64,000 bases of DNA, from assembly GCF_000003855.2 (NCBI RefSeq), contig NW_003101671.1, forward strand, positions 1,392,154 through 1,456,153, in the 5' to 3' direction. Position numbers and translations under genes: made by a program. The stretch is from Blastomyces gilchristii SLH14081 (taxonomy: Eukaryota > Ascomycota > Eurotiomycetes > Onygenales > Ajellomycetaceae). The notes under the pieces are model-generated. The model was not told where the DNA came from and did not search any database. It saw only the letters and a program-made list of their open reading frames with translations. Shown here piece by piece: positions 46,101-58,016 of the stretch. Each line of letters starts with the position of its first letter. Position 1 is the stretch's first letter.

Positions 46101-48740
46101 TTTATAAGCTCTATTAGTAATTCTCTTTTATTCAGTGAATAAATGAGAGATAGAAAACAATATTCTATAATTGACACTCTTCTCTCAGTTATTCATGATA
46201 TTCAAATATCAAAGTATGAAGATCTGGTCTCAACTGCAGTTTTTATTAATATAAAAGAAGCATTTGATTATGTTTCAAAGTCAAAGTTAATTCAGACTTT
46301 GAAGATGTTAAAACTGTCACTTTCTCTAATAAAATAAGTTAACTATTTTATATCTAAAAGAATTGTACAACTTTTCTTTGATGAAATAAAATAAGATAAG
46401 ACTGAGATAAAAATAGAAGTACTGTAAGAATCTTCAATCTCACTTATTTTATTTACAATATACACTGCATATCTATTTGAAAATAGAAATATGAGAATAG
46501 TGTAATCTTTAAGTTATATAAATAATATTGATCTAGTCTACAGCTTAAAAACTATTATAGTGAATTTAAAAGTGATTGAAAAAGCTGTAAAGAAAATCTT
46601 TATTAGAGCAGATATCAATCAAATTTAATTTAATATATATAAAACTGAGTTAATTCATTTCTTTTCTAGATTCAATGAGAAAGAACTATCTCGAACTCTT
46701 TTAAATAGAGAGATTAAATCTAGTGTAAATATCAAATGATTAGAAGTATGATTAAACTTCAAGTTGAATTATAAATATCACATTCAATAAAGAACTGTCA
46801 AGACAGAGAGACTATTGAACAACATAATTAGACTATTAAATACTGAGAGAGATCTATTCTTTCAGGCTATGAGACAGTTATATATAGCCTGTATTATCTC
46901 AGTAACTGATTATGAAGTTCAAGTTTGATGAAATAATCAAGAGAATTTCACTGAACTCTTTCAAAGTGTGTAAAACAGAGCTTTGAGAAGAATTCTGAGA
47001 GCATTCAAATCATCTTCTATTAAAGCAATGAAAATTGAAGCTTCAATTCCTTCTTCTGCTATTAGGTTTGAAAAGACCTGTATAAACTATACTCTGAGAG
47101 TTATAAAAATGAGCTTAAATTATATAATCAGAGAAAGAGTCTCTTCTTCATTTTCATTAATTAACTCTGAAAATGAACTGAATTGAAACAGATTTCTTGA
47201 TTGAAATGAAAATAATTCTATAAAGAAAATATCTTCTCAACTGTACAGACAATACTCACTGATTAAAAATCAATTTTCTTCTTTAAATATTGAAAAAGTT
47301 GATCATGAGAAGATATCTCTCTGAGGAGAAAAGCTTGAATCTCTTATGAACTTATAAACAAGTAAACTATCTAAGGAGAAAGAATATGAACAGCATTTGA
47401 AGAGAATTTCTATAATTAATATAGAAGACTCTATTCTGATTTATTCAGATAACTTTAAAAATGAGAATTTGAATAGATTAGATATAGACATTTCTTATAC
47501 TGAAGATAATATCAATTTTATCTCAGATTTCTGAAATTTAGACTGTGAATCTGAAGTCTTTGATACTGAACTATTTATAATAGTGAAAGCTTTTAATCTC
47601 ATTGAAATAAAATCTCATAAAAGAGAAAATAGTTTGAAAGAGATATGAATATTCTCTGATAATCAAGCTACTTTAAAAAAACTTAGAAATAGTCAGATTT
47701 ATAATGATCAAATGAATCTTGAACTGATCATAAACTCTGTTTTAAAAATTGAAAAGAGAAGAATATCAAAGCCTATAATTTATCTGTACTGAGTTTCTTC
47801 TTATATGAATATTCATGATAATGAATTGACTGATTCAGCTGTAAAAAAGAGTTCAGAATTAAACAGATCTATTCAAAAAACAGTGTTCTGATCTTTTATA
47901 AAGAGAAAGATAAAAGAATCTTGTTTAAACAAGTGAAATGAAAGCTGGCAGAAACAAAAGAAGAGCATATATTATTCAAGATTTGAGATAAAATCAAAGT
48001 GGAAATCTTGTTCAATTAAATGCAAAAAGAAAATATTCTCATTCATAATTCAGCTAAAACTAGAACATGGTTATTTCAAATCCTATATACAAAGATTTGA
48101 TGATAGATTTGATTCAACAGAGTGCTCATTCTGCAATACAAATGAAAATTCTGAGCATATTATAATACATTGTGCATTATACAATAGTCTCAGAGTTAGA
48201 TTGAAAGAGAAGTATAATCTAAATCAATTAAATATAAGATTCTTATTCTCAACTGAGACAGGAATTAAATTCTTAATAGACTTTCTATCAGAAACTCAAG
48301 CAGTTATAAGAAAATGGCTAAATTCAGAAATATCTGAATATGAAGAGAAGGAAATTAATCAGATATAGTCTGTTAAAACAGCTATATACTATCTTTTAAT
48401 AATTTGTTTTGTTACAGTCTCTCTTTACTTTATTGTTTTCTTTCAATTCCTTTCTATCTATCTATTTAATATGTCTATTTTTAAGACTGTGTTCTCTTTT
48501 CTTTTGTCATGATATTGTCAAATAATTTTAAAGCAACAGAAGATGTTAAAATACTGCAATTTGTAAACAGTTTTTATATTCTGAGCTGGAATTTTCTGAT
48601 TTTGCATATCTGAAATTGGTGAATGTATAATAGTTAACTTTACAGCTATAGAAAAAACCCTGAGAACTAAAAGTTCTCAGGTAGATGTCATAGTCTCTGA
48701 CTGCATACATCTATAATTGAAGAAGAATAATAATAATAAT
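43134..48740 (+). mobile_element. LINE-1 3' part
   Basis: LINE-1 resumes at the duplicated target CTTTAAATCAGAAG (43134-43147). It contains the rest of ORF1 (zinc knuckles about 43,890-44,140), endonuclease (about 44,480-45,100), RT (about 45,790-46,560, with FINIKEAFDYVSK), RNase H (about 47,430-47,830) and the C-terminal CCHC (about 48,120-48,180). A 3' stem-loop (about 48,659-48,681) and a (TAA)n tail ending at 48740 close it. Every frame is stop-ridden. Confidence 0.9.
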
Positions 48741-49842
48741 AGTGTCTCAGAACAGAATATCAAGATGTTTAATAATATTCTCAGATATTCATAACACTGA
48801 TTCACATACTTTCATTCATGAATGAAACTTCTGACTTGCATGATTCTTTAATTATCTGTTAATATATCAATTTTGATTAATTAATAAACTAATGACATTC
48901 TCATCTACACTTAATTTCATGAGCATTTTCAATCTTCATAATGAATGAAGAGTGAGATCAGAAGTATTGAAATATATAAAAGTATCTAAGTATTTCTTTA
49001 GCATTCACATTGTATTCATGTTCAATTCTTTCAGTGTTGAAATTATCTGTGTAGAGGTTTCTTGTTAAGACAATCATTGAATTTCTTTATATTAATGTTA
49101 TTGAGTTGCATGCATATCAGCTATTTATTATTATTGTAATTTCAATATTACTCAGACTCACTGTGATACTACATCTATGCTCATGTTTAAGAGTTCTCTC
49201 ATATTATCATTAGACATGATTATATCAATCATTGAATATGTAATATCTGTGAAATTGAAAGAAGTGTAATTGTATAAATATCTTATATATCTGTGTCAGA
49301 ACTCTCAGATCTTTCACTGACATTCTCTTATGAGATCTTATTACGATATCAGAGTGACTGATGAGCAAGCTTTTATTTAGAGACTCAGTGTTCACTTAAC
49401 TATTTAATTGTTTCTCTATTTCTTATGCATTGTTATGTGTTTAGATATCTCAGTGAGTAATCATTTCTAATAAAAAGATGATAAACATGAATAATTGTTT
49501 CTAATGAGAAGATGATGAATGTTTTTCAAGTGTAAGAGGCCTACACTGAATAGATCAGTATAATATATAGATCTTATAATACAAAAGTGAAAAACATTAG
49601 AGAAGAAAAGAAAGAGAAAGTGCAGAAATCAGTAATCAGAGTTAATATTTATATATGTACATAATAAAGCTTCAGAGTGAAAGAATAGAGACTCTGTGTA
49701 CATAATAAAGCTTCAGAGCAGAAGAATAGAAATTTCATAAGTTTTTTAGTCAAGAATTAATAACTGAGAATCAGAGCTCTCAGCAGAATCTGTGAAGTGT
49801 AATGAAATAGTCTATATAATTGATCAGGCGCAGCCTGTCACA
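48741..49842 (-). mobile_element. Gypsy-2, 5' end and 5' LTR
   Basis: Gypsy-2 resumes at the LINE-1 TSD (48741-48754) with Gag-region sequence matching the reverse complement of 27,010-27,790, then its 5' LTR. Confidence 0.85.
49531..49842 (-). repeat. 5' LTR of Gypsy-2 (312 bp)
   Basis: On the minus strand it runs from TGTGACAGGCTGCGCCTGAT (49842 downward) to CTCTTACA (49531). Only one copy of the 14-bp LTR repeat is present, with CG changed. Confidence 0.9.
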
Positions 49843-51100
49843 TTTATTTTTCTAGATAATTCATTAATAGAATAATTACTTATTTTAAAAAAAAATTCTG
49901 AGTTGTAAAATAAAAGTAATATCAGTTTTTATTAAAGTGTGAAATTTAATAATAAAATAATAAAAATGTTTCACAATAAAAAAAACAGTATTAATATTTA
50001 TATTTATTCGCAGAATCTATTTATTCTGATTTTTTATTTTTAATTAAAATGTTTATTTTTAATAATAATTTAAATTAACTTATTTATTACACTGCAAATA
50101 ATTTTATAAATTTTATATAGTTAATATTTCAGAATTAACTGACTATAGCTGAAATTATATAATATTTCATTATATCTATTTCTGCACAAGAGATACTATA
50201 AAAGATAAGTTACAGAAATATTAGAAAAAAGTTAAATATATTTTAAATATTAAATCAGTAATTATATTTAACAATTTTAATTATAAAATCTGATATATCA
50301 GTATATTAACTGATATAAAAATTATTCGTGAAATCAGCATTTTATTAAAAAATCAATGAAAATTCTTTTTCACATATTATATCAATTCTGAGAAGTGAAA
50401 AATCTGTTTTAAAACTTTATATAAAATATATACTGTTGAGTTTTGTTAATAATATTCAAATTACTATTGAAATTTTAAAAGCTAATAATACTACAGCTTT
50501 ATGAGATAAGATTAATACTGAATACATAATATCATTGATTGAAGAATATATTAACATCTTTAAAAAATTGACAAAATTACAAGTTTTTTTACAGAGTTTA
50601 TAAAATACTGTAAATGAAAATCAGTGATTTTTTTCTTCAAAAAGTTATTACTCATACAGAGAAGATATAATACTTATAATTAAAAAATATTAACAATTAT
50701 TAAATTCTTTAAAATTTAATGATATTATCTTCAGAGTAGTAAATACTTAGTATAGATTTTCACTGATTATACAAATCTGTATTACTTTTTGATAATAAAT
50801 AGTGTAACAGAATATTAAGTTAAATAAACAGAGCTGCTTTTAAAGTATGATTTTTATATCTGATACTTCTTAAACTGACTGATAAAATTGTGAATTTCAT
50901 ATTTTATTTTATTTAATTTAATTTCATACTGTGATTCAAAGATTGCTTGAGTTAGTACAAGATTACAGATGTACGCCGGCTTCTTATATATATTAGACTA
51001 AGTTAATTAGTGACTGCTAGAGCTTCTTTACATTGATAAGTATATTCAGAAGCAGCTGTGTTATTATTTAGCAGTTGTATATTCTTCTAAATTACATTCT
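49843..51100. other. Extremely AT-rich desert
   Basis: Long A/T runs with almost no C or G. No element can be identified. It is probably a very old, heavily mutated repeat remnant. Confidence 0.5.
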
Positions 51101-51523
51101 CTCTTATCAGATTCAGTCTCTGAGCTTACACATGATGAACTAGAGTCAGCTATTTTTTCAAGTTCAATTAAAACTGCTGCAGAGCCTGATTCAATTAATC
51201 ACTTAATAATTTAAAATACATATTTCTACTTGACGAATGAATATTTTGAGCTCTTTTTTAATCTCTTGAAAAATGATTATCATTCTGAATAGAGAAGAGA
51301 AGCAACTGAAGTGATTCTTGTAAAACCTAATAGAAAAGCTTCAATTTCTAAGTTATATAGAGTAATATCTCTCTTAAACTATCTGAAAAAGATTTTAGAA
51401 AAGATAATAGCTACTAGACTATCTTTTATAAGCTCTATTAGTAATTCTCTTCTATTTAATGAACAAATGAGAGGTAGAAAACAATATTCTGCAATTGATA
51501 CTATTCTTTCAGTTGTTCATATA
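51101..51523 (+). mobile_element. LINE-3 fragment (RT region)
   Basis: Matches the RT part of LINE-1 (45,810-46,200), including SKLYRVISLLN and the NEQMRGRKQYSAIDT segment. Both ends are truncated; the right end stops abruptly at the 220-bp repeat. Confidence 0.8.
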
Positions 51524-51745
51524 CTGATCATGTGACCGTGTCTGAGACCAGAATCAGAATATTTAATAGTCTCATTATCAATTTAATTGATCTCATTACA
51601 CAGTTTTAAGATTAGATAGTAGTCTCATACTGTCTCAGTAAGACTTACTGTCTACTCTTATCATATTTTTCAAATAAGATCATGATTTTCACTTCTTAAT
51701 TTAAATTTTTTTATTGCTTTAAATAACTTTAAATCTCAGTTGTAT
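51524..51745 (+). repeat. About 220-bp dispersed repeat, copy 1
   Basis: Starts near TGACCGTGTCTGAGACC and ends near TTTAAATCTCA. A direct copy lies at about 55,930-56,155. Internal TGAGAC/GTCTCA segments give it inverted-repeat character. Confidence 0.7.
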
Positions 51746-53703
51746 TGAATTCTCTCTCTACGGGCTGACTGCTTCTGCATAAGTGAGGTGTTCACTGATC
51801 ACTTGGTAAATGCCTATCACACATAAAAGGCGGTATAATAGATAGATCTTGATAATGTAATCAACTACTACATTATATCACCTTCATCAGATTATGTCTC
51901 TTCTTGTACATAAGAATCTGCTCTAATTTGCTATATTCTTACACTTCATACTTTTAAATTAAAAGATCTAATTACATTCTGAAATATTATATTAATGATT
52001 ATACAGCTGCTCATTATAAATCAAATTAAAAAGAACTCTGTTAATTTTAAAATTAATTCAGCTGCTATGAACTTTCACAATAAGTCTGTAAGCGATTCCT
52101 GTGTTCTCACATGAATAGAAGTGTAGACAGTGAATATATCTCTGTGAGCAGCTTCACTATTGAAGATAATACTATCTTACTTAAATTCACACTGATTACT
52201 AGAAGTAGAAAATATTCAACACAGTCAATATATGTATATAATATCTTTGAATGAGAGCTGCTTGAGCTGTAATTATCATCTCAGATAGCTCAGAAAGTTC
52301 AAATCAAAATAAATACAGAATATAACATTAGTTTAAGAAGAAAAGAAGATCTTCTCTTAACAGAATACTCTACACTTACTTAAGATAGTCTTAATTAAGA
52401 TAGCTCTGTTAATGAAATTACTGAAATAATAATATACTTTACTTATTTACAAGAGACAGAGTTCTCTGAAGCAGATGCAGTGAATATCATCTGTAAGTAA
52501 TAACTATAAAAACGGAAAATAAATCTCAATCTCACTGTGACTGCGAATTCATTACTAGAACAGACAAGTTCAACAAATTTAAGAATGACTACAATTATAT
52601 TGCAAGGAAAATTACTACAAAGCTCTCAGAGCTGAAAGAGTATAATATCTGATACTGTGAAATTAAATTAAAAGTGATTTTAATTAACATATCTTACATT
52701 CTTGCAAATGAAGAACTTTTCCCTGATTCTCAACTGATAGATAATGATTTAAAAATCTGATGATATAAAGAAAGTTAATTAAAAGAGTGTATATGAAACT
52801 TAATAAAAACAGAGCTGAAGACACTCATTCAATCAAAGCTGAATTAAGTTAAATAATTATAATATTACTAAGATGAAATACTCAGCTGCACTATGATAAG
52901 TAATTGAATTAAAATATTAAATGCACTAAACAGATCTTTAATTTAAATTATATAATAAGATTATTATCATGTTAATTACTAATTATGAAAATGATGTTAC
53001 ACTATATATAAAGCATTGATAGATAATAATAAATAAAATTAATACATATAACTGATCAATATTCAAAGACTTTCTCACTTAATAATTTATTCATAATCTG
53101 AAGACTTATATACAAATATTCATTTAAACGTATTCTAAGAATCTATATTAAGAAATCTCAAAGAGATTCATTTCTGAGATTAATCTTGATAACCTCATTG
53201 ATGATCTCATTTACTATAAGACAGTTGTCAGATCAAATGATAATAAAAAGAGAATGTCAGTGAAAGAAGCTGAAAAGAAAAAAAAATAAGAATGCTGAAA
53301 AGATCAAAGAAGCAGATAAGCTTAAAAAACAGTAGTCTATAGATGATTAAAGAGAAAACATTCTCTACATCTATTAGAAAGACATCTTTGATTCAGATCT
53401 CAAATGTAAGTATTATAGTTACTAAGATCATACTGAAACAGTCTACTACTACAAGAACTGAAAGACTCAATCATAGAAATGATAAAATATCAACTGTTTC
53501 AGCATTGAATATTACACATAAAAGCATACAGTCTCTGAGAAAAAAGTGAAGAATGATGGCTTTACAGAGACTGTGAAAGATCTGTCTGTAATAAGTGAAA
53601 AGACTCTGTTAATAATCTGTAGTGACTTTCTATAATATCTAGACATTGTAGTCTTCTACTTCATGTTATCTAACAAGAGTGTGTTCAAATACATATGCAC
53701 TCT
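51746..53703 (+). mobile_element. Copia-like relic, 5' part
   Basis: Begins with an LTR-like stretch (about 51,748-51,951, with an AAAAGGCGGTATAATAG promoter-like segment and a TATTCTTACA end). Decayed Gag-like sequence follows, and near 53,640-53,690 a YLDIVV-SNKSVFK stretch corresponding to the Copia protease block (usually LDSGA...NKSLF). It is interrupted by LINE-4 at ACATATGCACTCT (53691-53703). Identification rests on the protease block and the pre-integrase motif on the far side. Confidence 0.55.
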
Positions 53704-55433
53704 ATCATCTCCTATTAACGCAATGAAAATTGAAGCTTCAATTCCACCTCCTGCTATTCGATTTGAAAAGGCCTGTATGAACTATGCTCTGAGAGTCATG
53801 AAGATGAGCTCAAATCATATAATCAGAGAAAGAGTCTCTTCTTCATTTCCATCAGTTACCTCAGGAAATAAACTGGATTGAAATAGGTTTCTTGATTGGA
53901 ATGAGAATAATGTTTTAAAGAAAATGCCCTCTCAACTGTATAGACTATGTTCACTTATTAAGAATCAATTTTCTTCATTAAATGTGGAGAAAATTGATCA
54001 TGAGAAGATATCTCTCTGAAGAGAAAAGCTGAAATCTCTCATAGACTTACAAATAAGTGAACTATCTAAAGAGAGAGAATATGAATAGCATTTGAAGAAG
54101 ATCTCTACAATCAATATAAAAGACTGTATTCTGATTTACTCAGATGACTCAAAAAATGAGAATTTAAATAGATTAGGTGCAGGCATTGCTTATACTGAAG
54201 ATAATATCAATTTTATCTCAGATTTCTGAAATTTAGGCTGTGAATCTGAAGTCTTTGATGCTGAACTATTTGCAATAGTAAAAGCTTTCAAACTCATTGA
54301 AATAAAATCTCATAAAAGAGGAAATAGTTTGAAAGAGACATGAATATTCTCTGATAGTCAAGCTGCTTTAAAAAGACTTAGAAATAGTCAGATTTGTAAT
54401 GATCAAATGAATCTTGAACTGATTTTAAACTCTGTTTTGAAAATTCAAAAGAGAAGAACATCTAAACTGATTATTCATCTGCATTGAGTTCCTGCTCATA
54501 TAAATATTCATGACAATGAATTGGCTGATTCAGCTGTAAAAAAGAGTTCAGAATTAAACAGATCTATTCAAAAAACAGTGTTCTGATCTTTTATAAAGAG
54601 AAAGATAAAAGAATCTTGTTTAAACAAGTGAAATGAAAGCTGGCAGAAACAAAAGAAGAGCATATATTATTCAAGATTTGAGATAAAACCAAAGTGGAAA
54701 TCTTGTTCATTTAAATGCAAAAAGAAAATATTCTCATTCATAATTCAGCTAAAACTAGAACATGGTTATTTCAAATTCTATATACAAAGATTTGATGATA
54801 GATTTGATTCAACAGAGTGCTCATTCTGCAATACAAATGAAAATTCTGAGCATATTATAATACATTGTGTATTATACAATAGTCTTAGAGTTAGATTAAA
54901 GAAGAAGTATGATTTAAATCAATTAAATATAAGGTTCTTATTCTCAACTGAGACAGGACTTAAATACTTAATAGACTTTCTATCGGAAACTCAAGCAGCT
55001 ATAAGAAAATGACTCAATTCAGAAATATCTGAATATGAAGAGATGAAAATTGATTAGATATAGTCTGTTAAAACAGCTATACACTATCTTTTAATAATTT
55101 TATTTTGTTATAGTCTCTCTTTACTATACTTGTTTCTTTCTGTTCTTTTCTATCTATCTATTTAATGTGTCTATCTTTAAGACTATGTTCTCTTTTCCTT
55201 TGCCATGATATTTTCAAATGATTTCAAAGTATAAGAAGGTGTTGAAATACTGCAATTTGTAAACAGTTTTGTATTCTGGGCTGGAATTTTCTGATTTTGC
55301 ATATCTGAAATTGACAAGTGTATAATAGTTGACTCTATAGATATAGGAAAAACCCTGAGAACTAAAGGTTCTCAGGTAGATGTCATAGTCTCTGACTGTA
55401 TACATCTATAATTGAAGAATAATAATAATAATA
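53704..55433 (+). mobile_element. LINE-4, 5'-truncated Tad1-like LINE
   Basis: A 1730-bp plus-strand copy containing only the end of ORF2 (RNase H about 54,130-54,540, CCHC about 54,820-54,880), the 3' stem-loop (55354-55376) and a TAA tail. It is flanked by 13-bp TSDs ACATATGCA(C/T)TCT (53691-53703 and 55434-55446). It keeps more GG and CC than its neighbours, so it is younger or less mutated. The 5' truncation is typical of target-primed reverse transcription. Confidence 0.9.
55354..55376 (+). promoter_or_regulatory. LINE 3' stem-loop (LINE-4 copy)
   Basis: A perfect 9-bp stem CCTGAGAAC / GTTCTCAGG with a TAAAG loop, about 60 nt before the (TAA)n tail. The same hairpin occurs at 35546-35568 (LINE-2), about 48659-48681 (LINE-1) and, with changes, in LINE-5 and LINE-6. 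It is a likely recognition element for the element's reverse transcriptase (inference). Confidence 0.65.
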
Positions 55434-55634
55434 ACATATGCATTCTAATCAATGAGAAAGATCTTACTTTAGCAGAGAGAATAAATAATAAGTTGATTAT
55501 TTCTATAGATGTAAAAGAAGCTTACATTCATATTAATAAAATGAAACTTAATCTTCTCAATGTTCACTACACACTGAAAGTATCTTACAATCTCTTAAGC
55601 TTTAGTTAACTTGTCAATGAGAGCTTTGATTTTG
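55434..55634 (+). mobile_element. Copia-like relic, piece after LINE-4
   Basis: Continues the Copia frame with LLNVHYTLKVSYNLLSFS (about 55,550-55,608), a recognisable match to the Copia Gag-pre-integrase motif (LxNVxYxPxLxxNLLSxS). It then stops at an LTR-like sequence. Confidence 0.6.
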
Positions 55635-55892
55635 TGTAAGAAATCCCGCTTCTCGCGGATTCTTTACCTCTATTTCTATCTCTCATGTAATCAATAGAGT
55701 TAGCGGCTCTTGGCTACACACAACTATATAGACTGAAGTTTGCGAATAGTATTTATAACTCAGCTTAAATGCTATTATATATTTAATCTCTATATTTTAT
55801 CTTTCTACTGTGATTACTTCTAGTAATTATTAGTATATATCATATTAAGCTGTAAACATCTGAATAATCATCTGTAAGTACTTATTCTTACA
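55635..55892 (+). repeat. Candidate LTR (solo or 3' LTR), 258 bp
   Basis: Has perfect inverted ends TGTAAGAA...TTCTTACA and includes a small GC-normal palindromic segment near 55,645-55,660 (CCCGCTTCTCGCGG). It does not resemble the LTR-like stretch at 51,748-51,951. No convincing TSD is seen. Confidence 0.45.
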
Positions 55893-55924
55893 TTTCACGC
55901 TCTGTTAGTCAGTAACTGTCTATT

Positions 55925-56155
55925 ATAACTAGACTAACTATATAACCGTATCTGAGACCAGAATTAGAATATTTAATAATCTCATTATTAATTGAACTGA
56001 TCTCATTAAACAGTTTTAAGATTAGATAGTAGTCTCATACTGTCTCAGTTAGACTTACTGTCTACTCTTATCACATTTTCTAAATAAGACTATGATTTTA
56101 ACTTCTTAATTTAAATTCTTTTTATTGCTTTAAATGACTTCAAATCTCATTTGAG
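55925..56155 (+). repeat. About 220-bp dispersed repeat, copy 2
   Basis: A direct repeat of 51,524-51,745 (CGTATCTGAGACC start, CTTCAAATCTCA end), about 85-90% alike by eye with mostly transitions. Confidence 0.7.
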
Positions 56156-57160
56156 TGTTATCAAAAAGTGTTACTTTTTAAAAAATTAAAAATAGTCTAA
56201 AAAAAACCTTAAAATGTCTAAAAATAGTAACTTTATATCAAGAATGAGATTAAATGAAATTAAATGAAATCACTTTCTTATTTTTTCTAAGTCATGATTT
56301 CATTTTGAGATCTGATGAATAGTCACTTTACATGTTTTTTTAATGATTAGTCTCAGTGAGATTCATACTAAGAAATGTATGAGATCAGATTAAATAAGAT
56401 CAAATATGAAATTCATAATCTCAGTGACTAGTGTAGTTATAACTGAAAGAACTAGAAACTTATATACTTCAATCTCTGTAAACTCTACGGCAGATACTCA
56501 GAAGTAGCTACTCAAATTATGAATAATCTTTATAAAAGAAGTCTCAGAGAACTTATCAATTACGTATAGAATATTATTCTCTATATCTGTAACAGAGAAA
56601 TTCTTCAAATCTATAAATAAATCAATTTTAGTGAAGAACATTCTTGAGCATCTTCTACAGAATTAAGCTATTTTTTTATAAGAAATACTTACTATCTATA
56701 AACACTCTTAAACTGAGTATCTAGATATAATCTTCAGAGATACTTATAAACTGAAAAGAAACTTTCTTAAGCTATAATCACTTAAGAATATCTACTGAAT
56801 CACAATCTATAAAACCTTTTACAAGTTTGTATTTGAAATTGACTTATAAGTCTGACTGTGTAATATGAAAGATGAAGAAGCTGTTATCTATATAATAACA
56901 GATCTCTACTACACTAAAGTCAAGAACTGACTGAATTATCTAGAGAATAATTATAAAAGATTCTACTGATCTGTTCTTAAAATCTATCTAGAGAATAAGT
57001 TAAGAGACTCTGTAAGCTGAACAGGGAATATCTGAGCTGCAATCATTAATATTAGAAAAAGAGATATGAAATCTAACAAAGATTACTTACAGCACTTTAC
57101 GAAATTATGATATAAATTAAGATCTGTGAAAACAGACCTCTGAAACAAGATGTGAATAGT
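56156..57160. other. AT-rich unidentified relic
   Basis: Heavily mutated; there may be a partial inverted copy of the 220-bp repeat near 56,240-56,400. Readable stretches near 56,600-57,120 look like decayed coding sequence but match nothing I can name. Confidence 0.35.
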
Positions 57161-58016
57161 GATTATTATTATTATTATTATTATTCTTCAATTATAGATG
57201 TATACAGTGAGAGACTATAACATCTACCTGAGAACTTTTAGTTCTGAGGGTTTTTCCTATATCTATAAAGTTAACTATTATACATTCACCAATTTCAGAT
57301 ATGTAAAATCAGAAAATCTCAGCTCAGAATACAAAAACTGTTTACAAATTACAGTATTTTAACATCTTCTGATACTTTGAAACCATTTGACAATATCATG
57401 ACAAAAGAAAAGAGAACACGGTCTTAAAGATAGACATATTAAAGAGATAGATAGAAAAGAATAAAAAGGAAAAAGTAAAGTAAAGAGAGACTGTAACAAA
57501 ACAAATTATTAAAAGATAGTATATAGCTGTTTTAACAGACTATATCTGATTGATTTCCTTCTCTTCATATTCAGATATTTCTGAATTTAGTCATTTTCTT
57601 GTAACTGCTTGAGTTTCTGATAGAAAGTCTATTAAGTATTTAATTCCTGTCTCAGTTGAGAATAAGAATCTCATATTTAATTGATTTAGATTATACTTCT
57701 CTTTCAATCTGACTCTGAGACTATTGTATAATTCACAGTGCATTACAATATGCTCAGAAATCTCATTTACATTGCAGAATGAGTATTCTATTGAATCAAA
57801 TCTATCATCAAATCTTTGCATATAAGATTTGAAATACCCATGTCCTAGTTTCAGCTACATTATAGATGAGAATCTTTTCTTTTTACATTCAATTAAACAA
57901 GATTTTTACTTGAGTTTTGTTTCAAATCTTGAATAATATATACTCTTCTTTTGTTTCTGTCAACTTTTATTTCACTTATCTAAACAAGATTCTTTTATCT
58001 TTCTCTTTATAAAAGA
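57161..58016 (-). mobile_element. LINE-5, 3' part, interrupted by LINE-6
   Basis: Starts with the (ATT)n tail on the left (57,162-57,185), then the altered 3' stem-loop (57,227-57,249), 3' UTR and the ORF2 C-terminus with a CCHC-like segment (CNVNEISEHIVMHC). It stops inside ORF2, at CTTTATAAAAGA, where LINE-6's tail begins. The rest presumably lies beyond the window. Confidence 0.85.
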
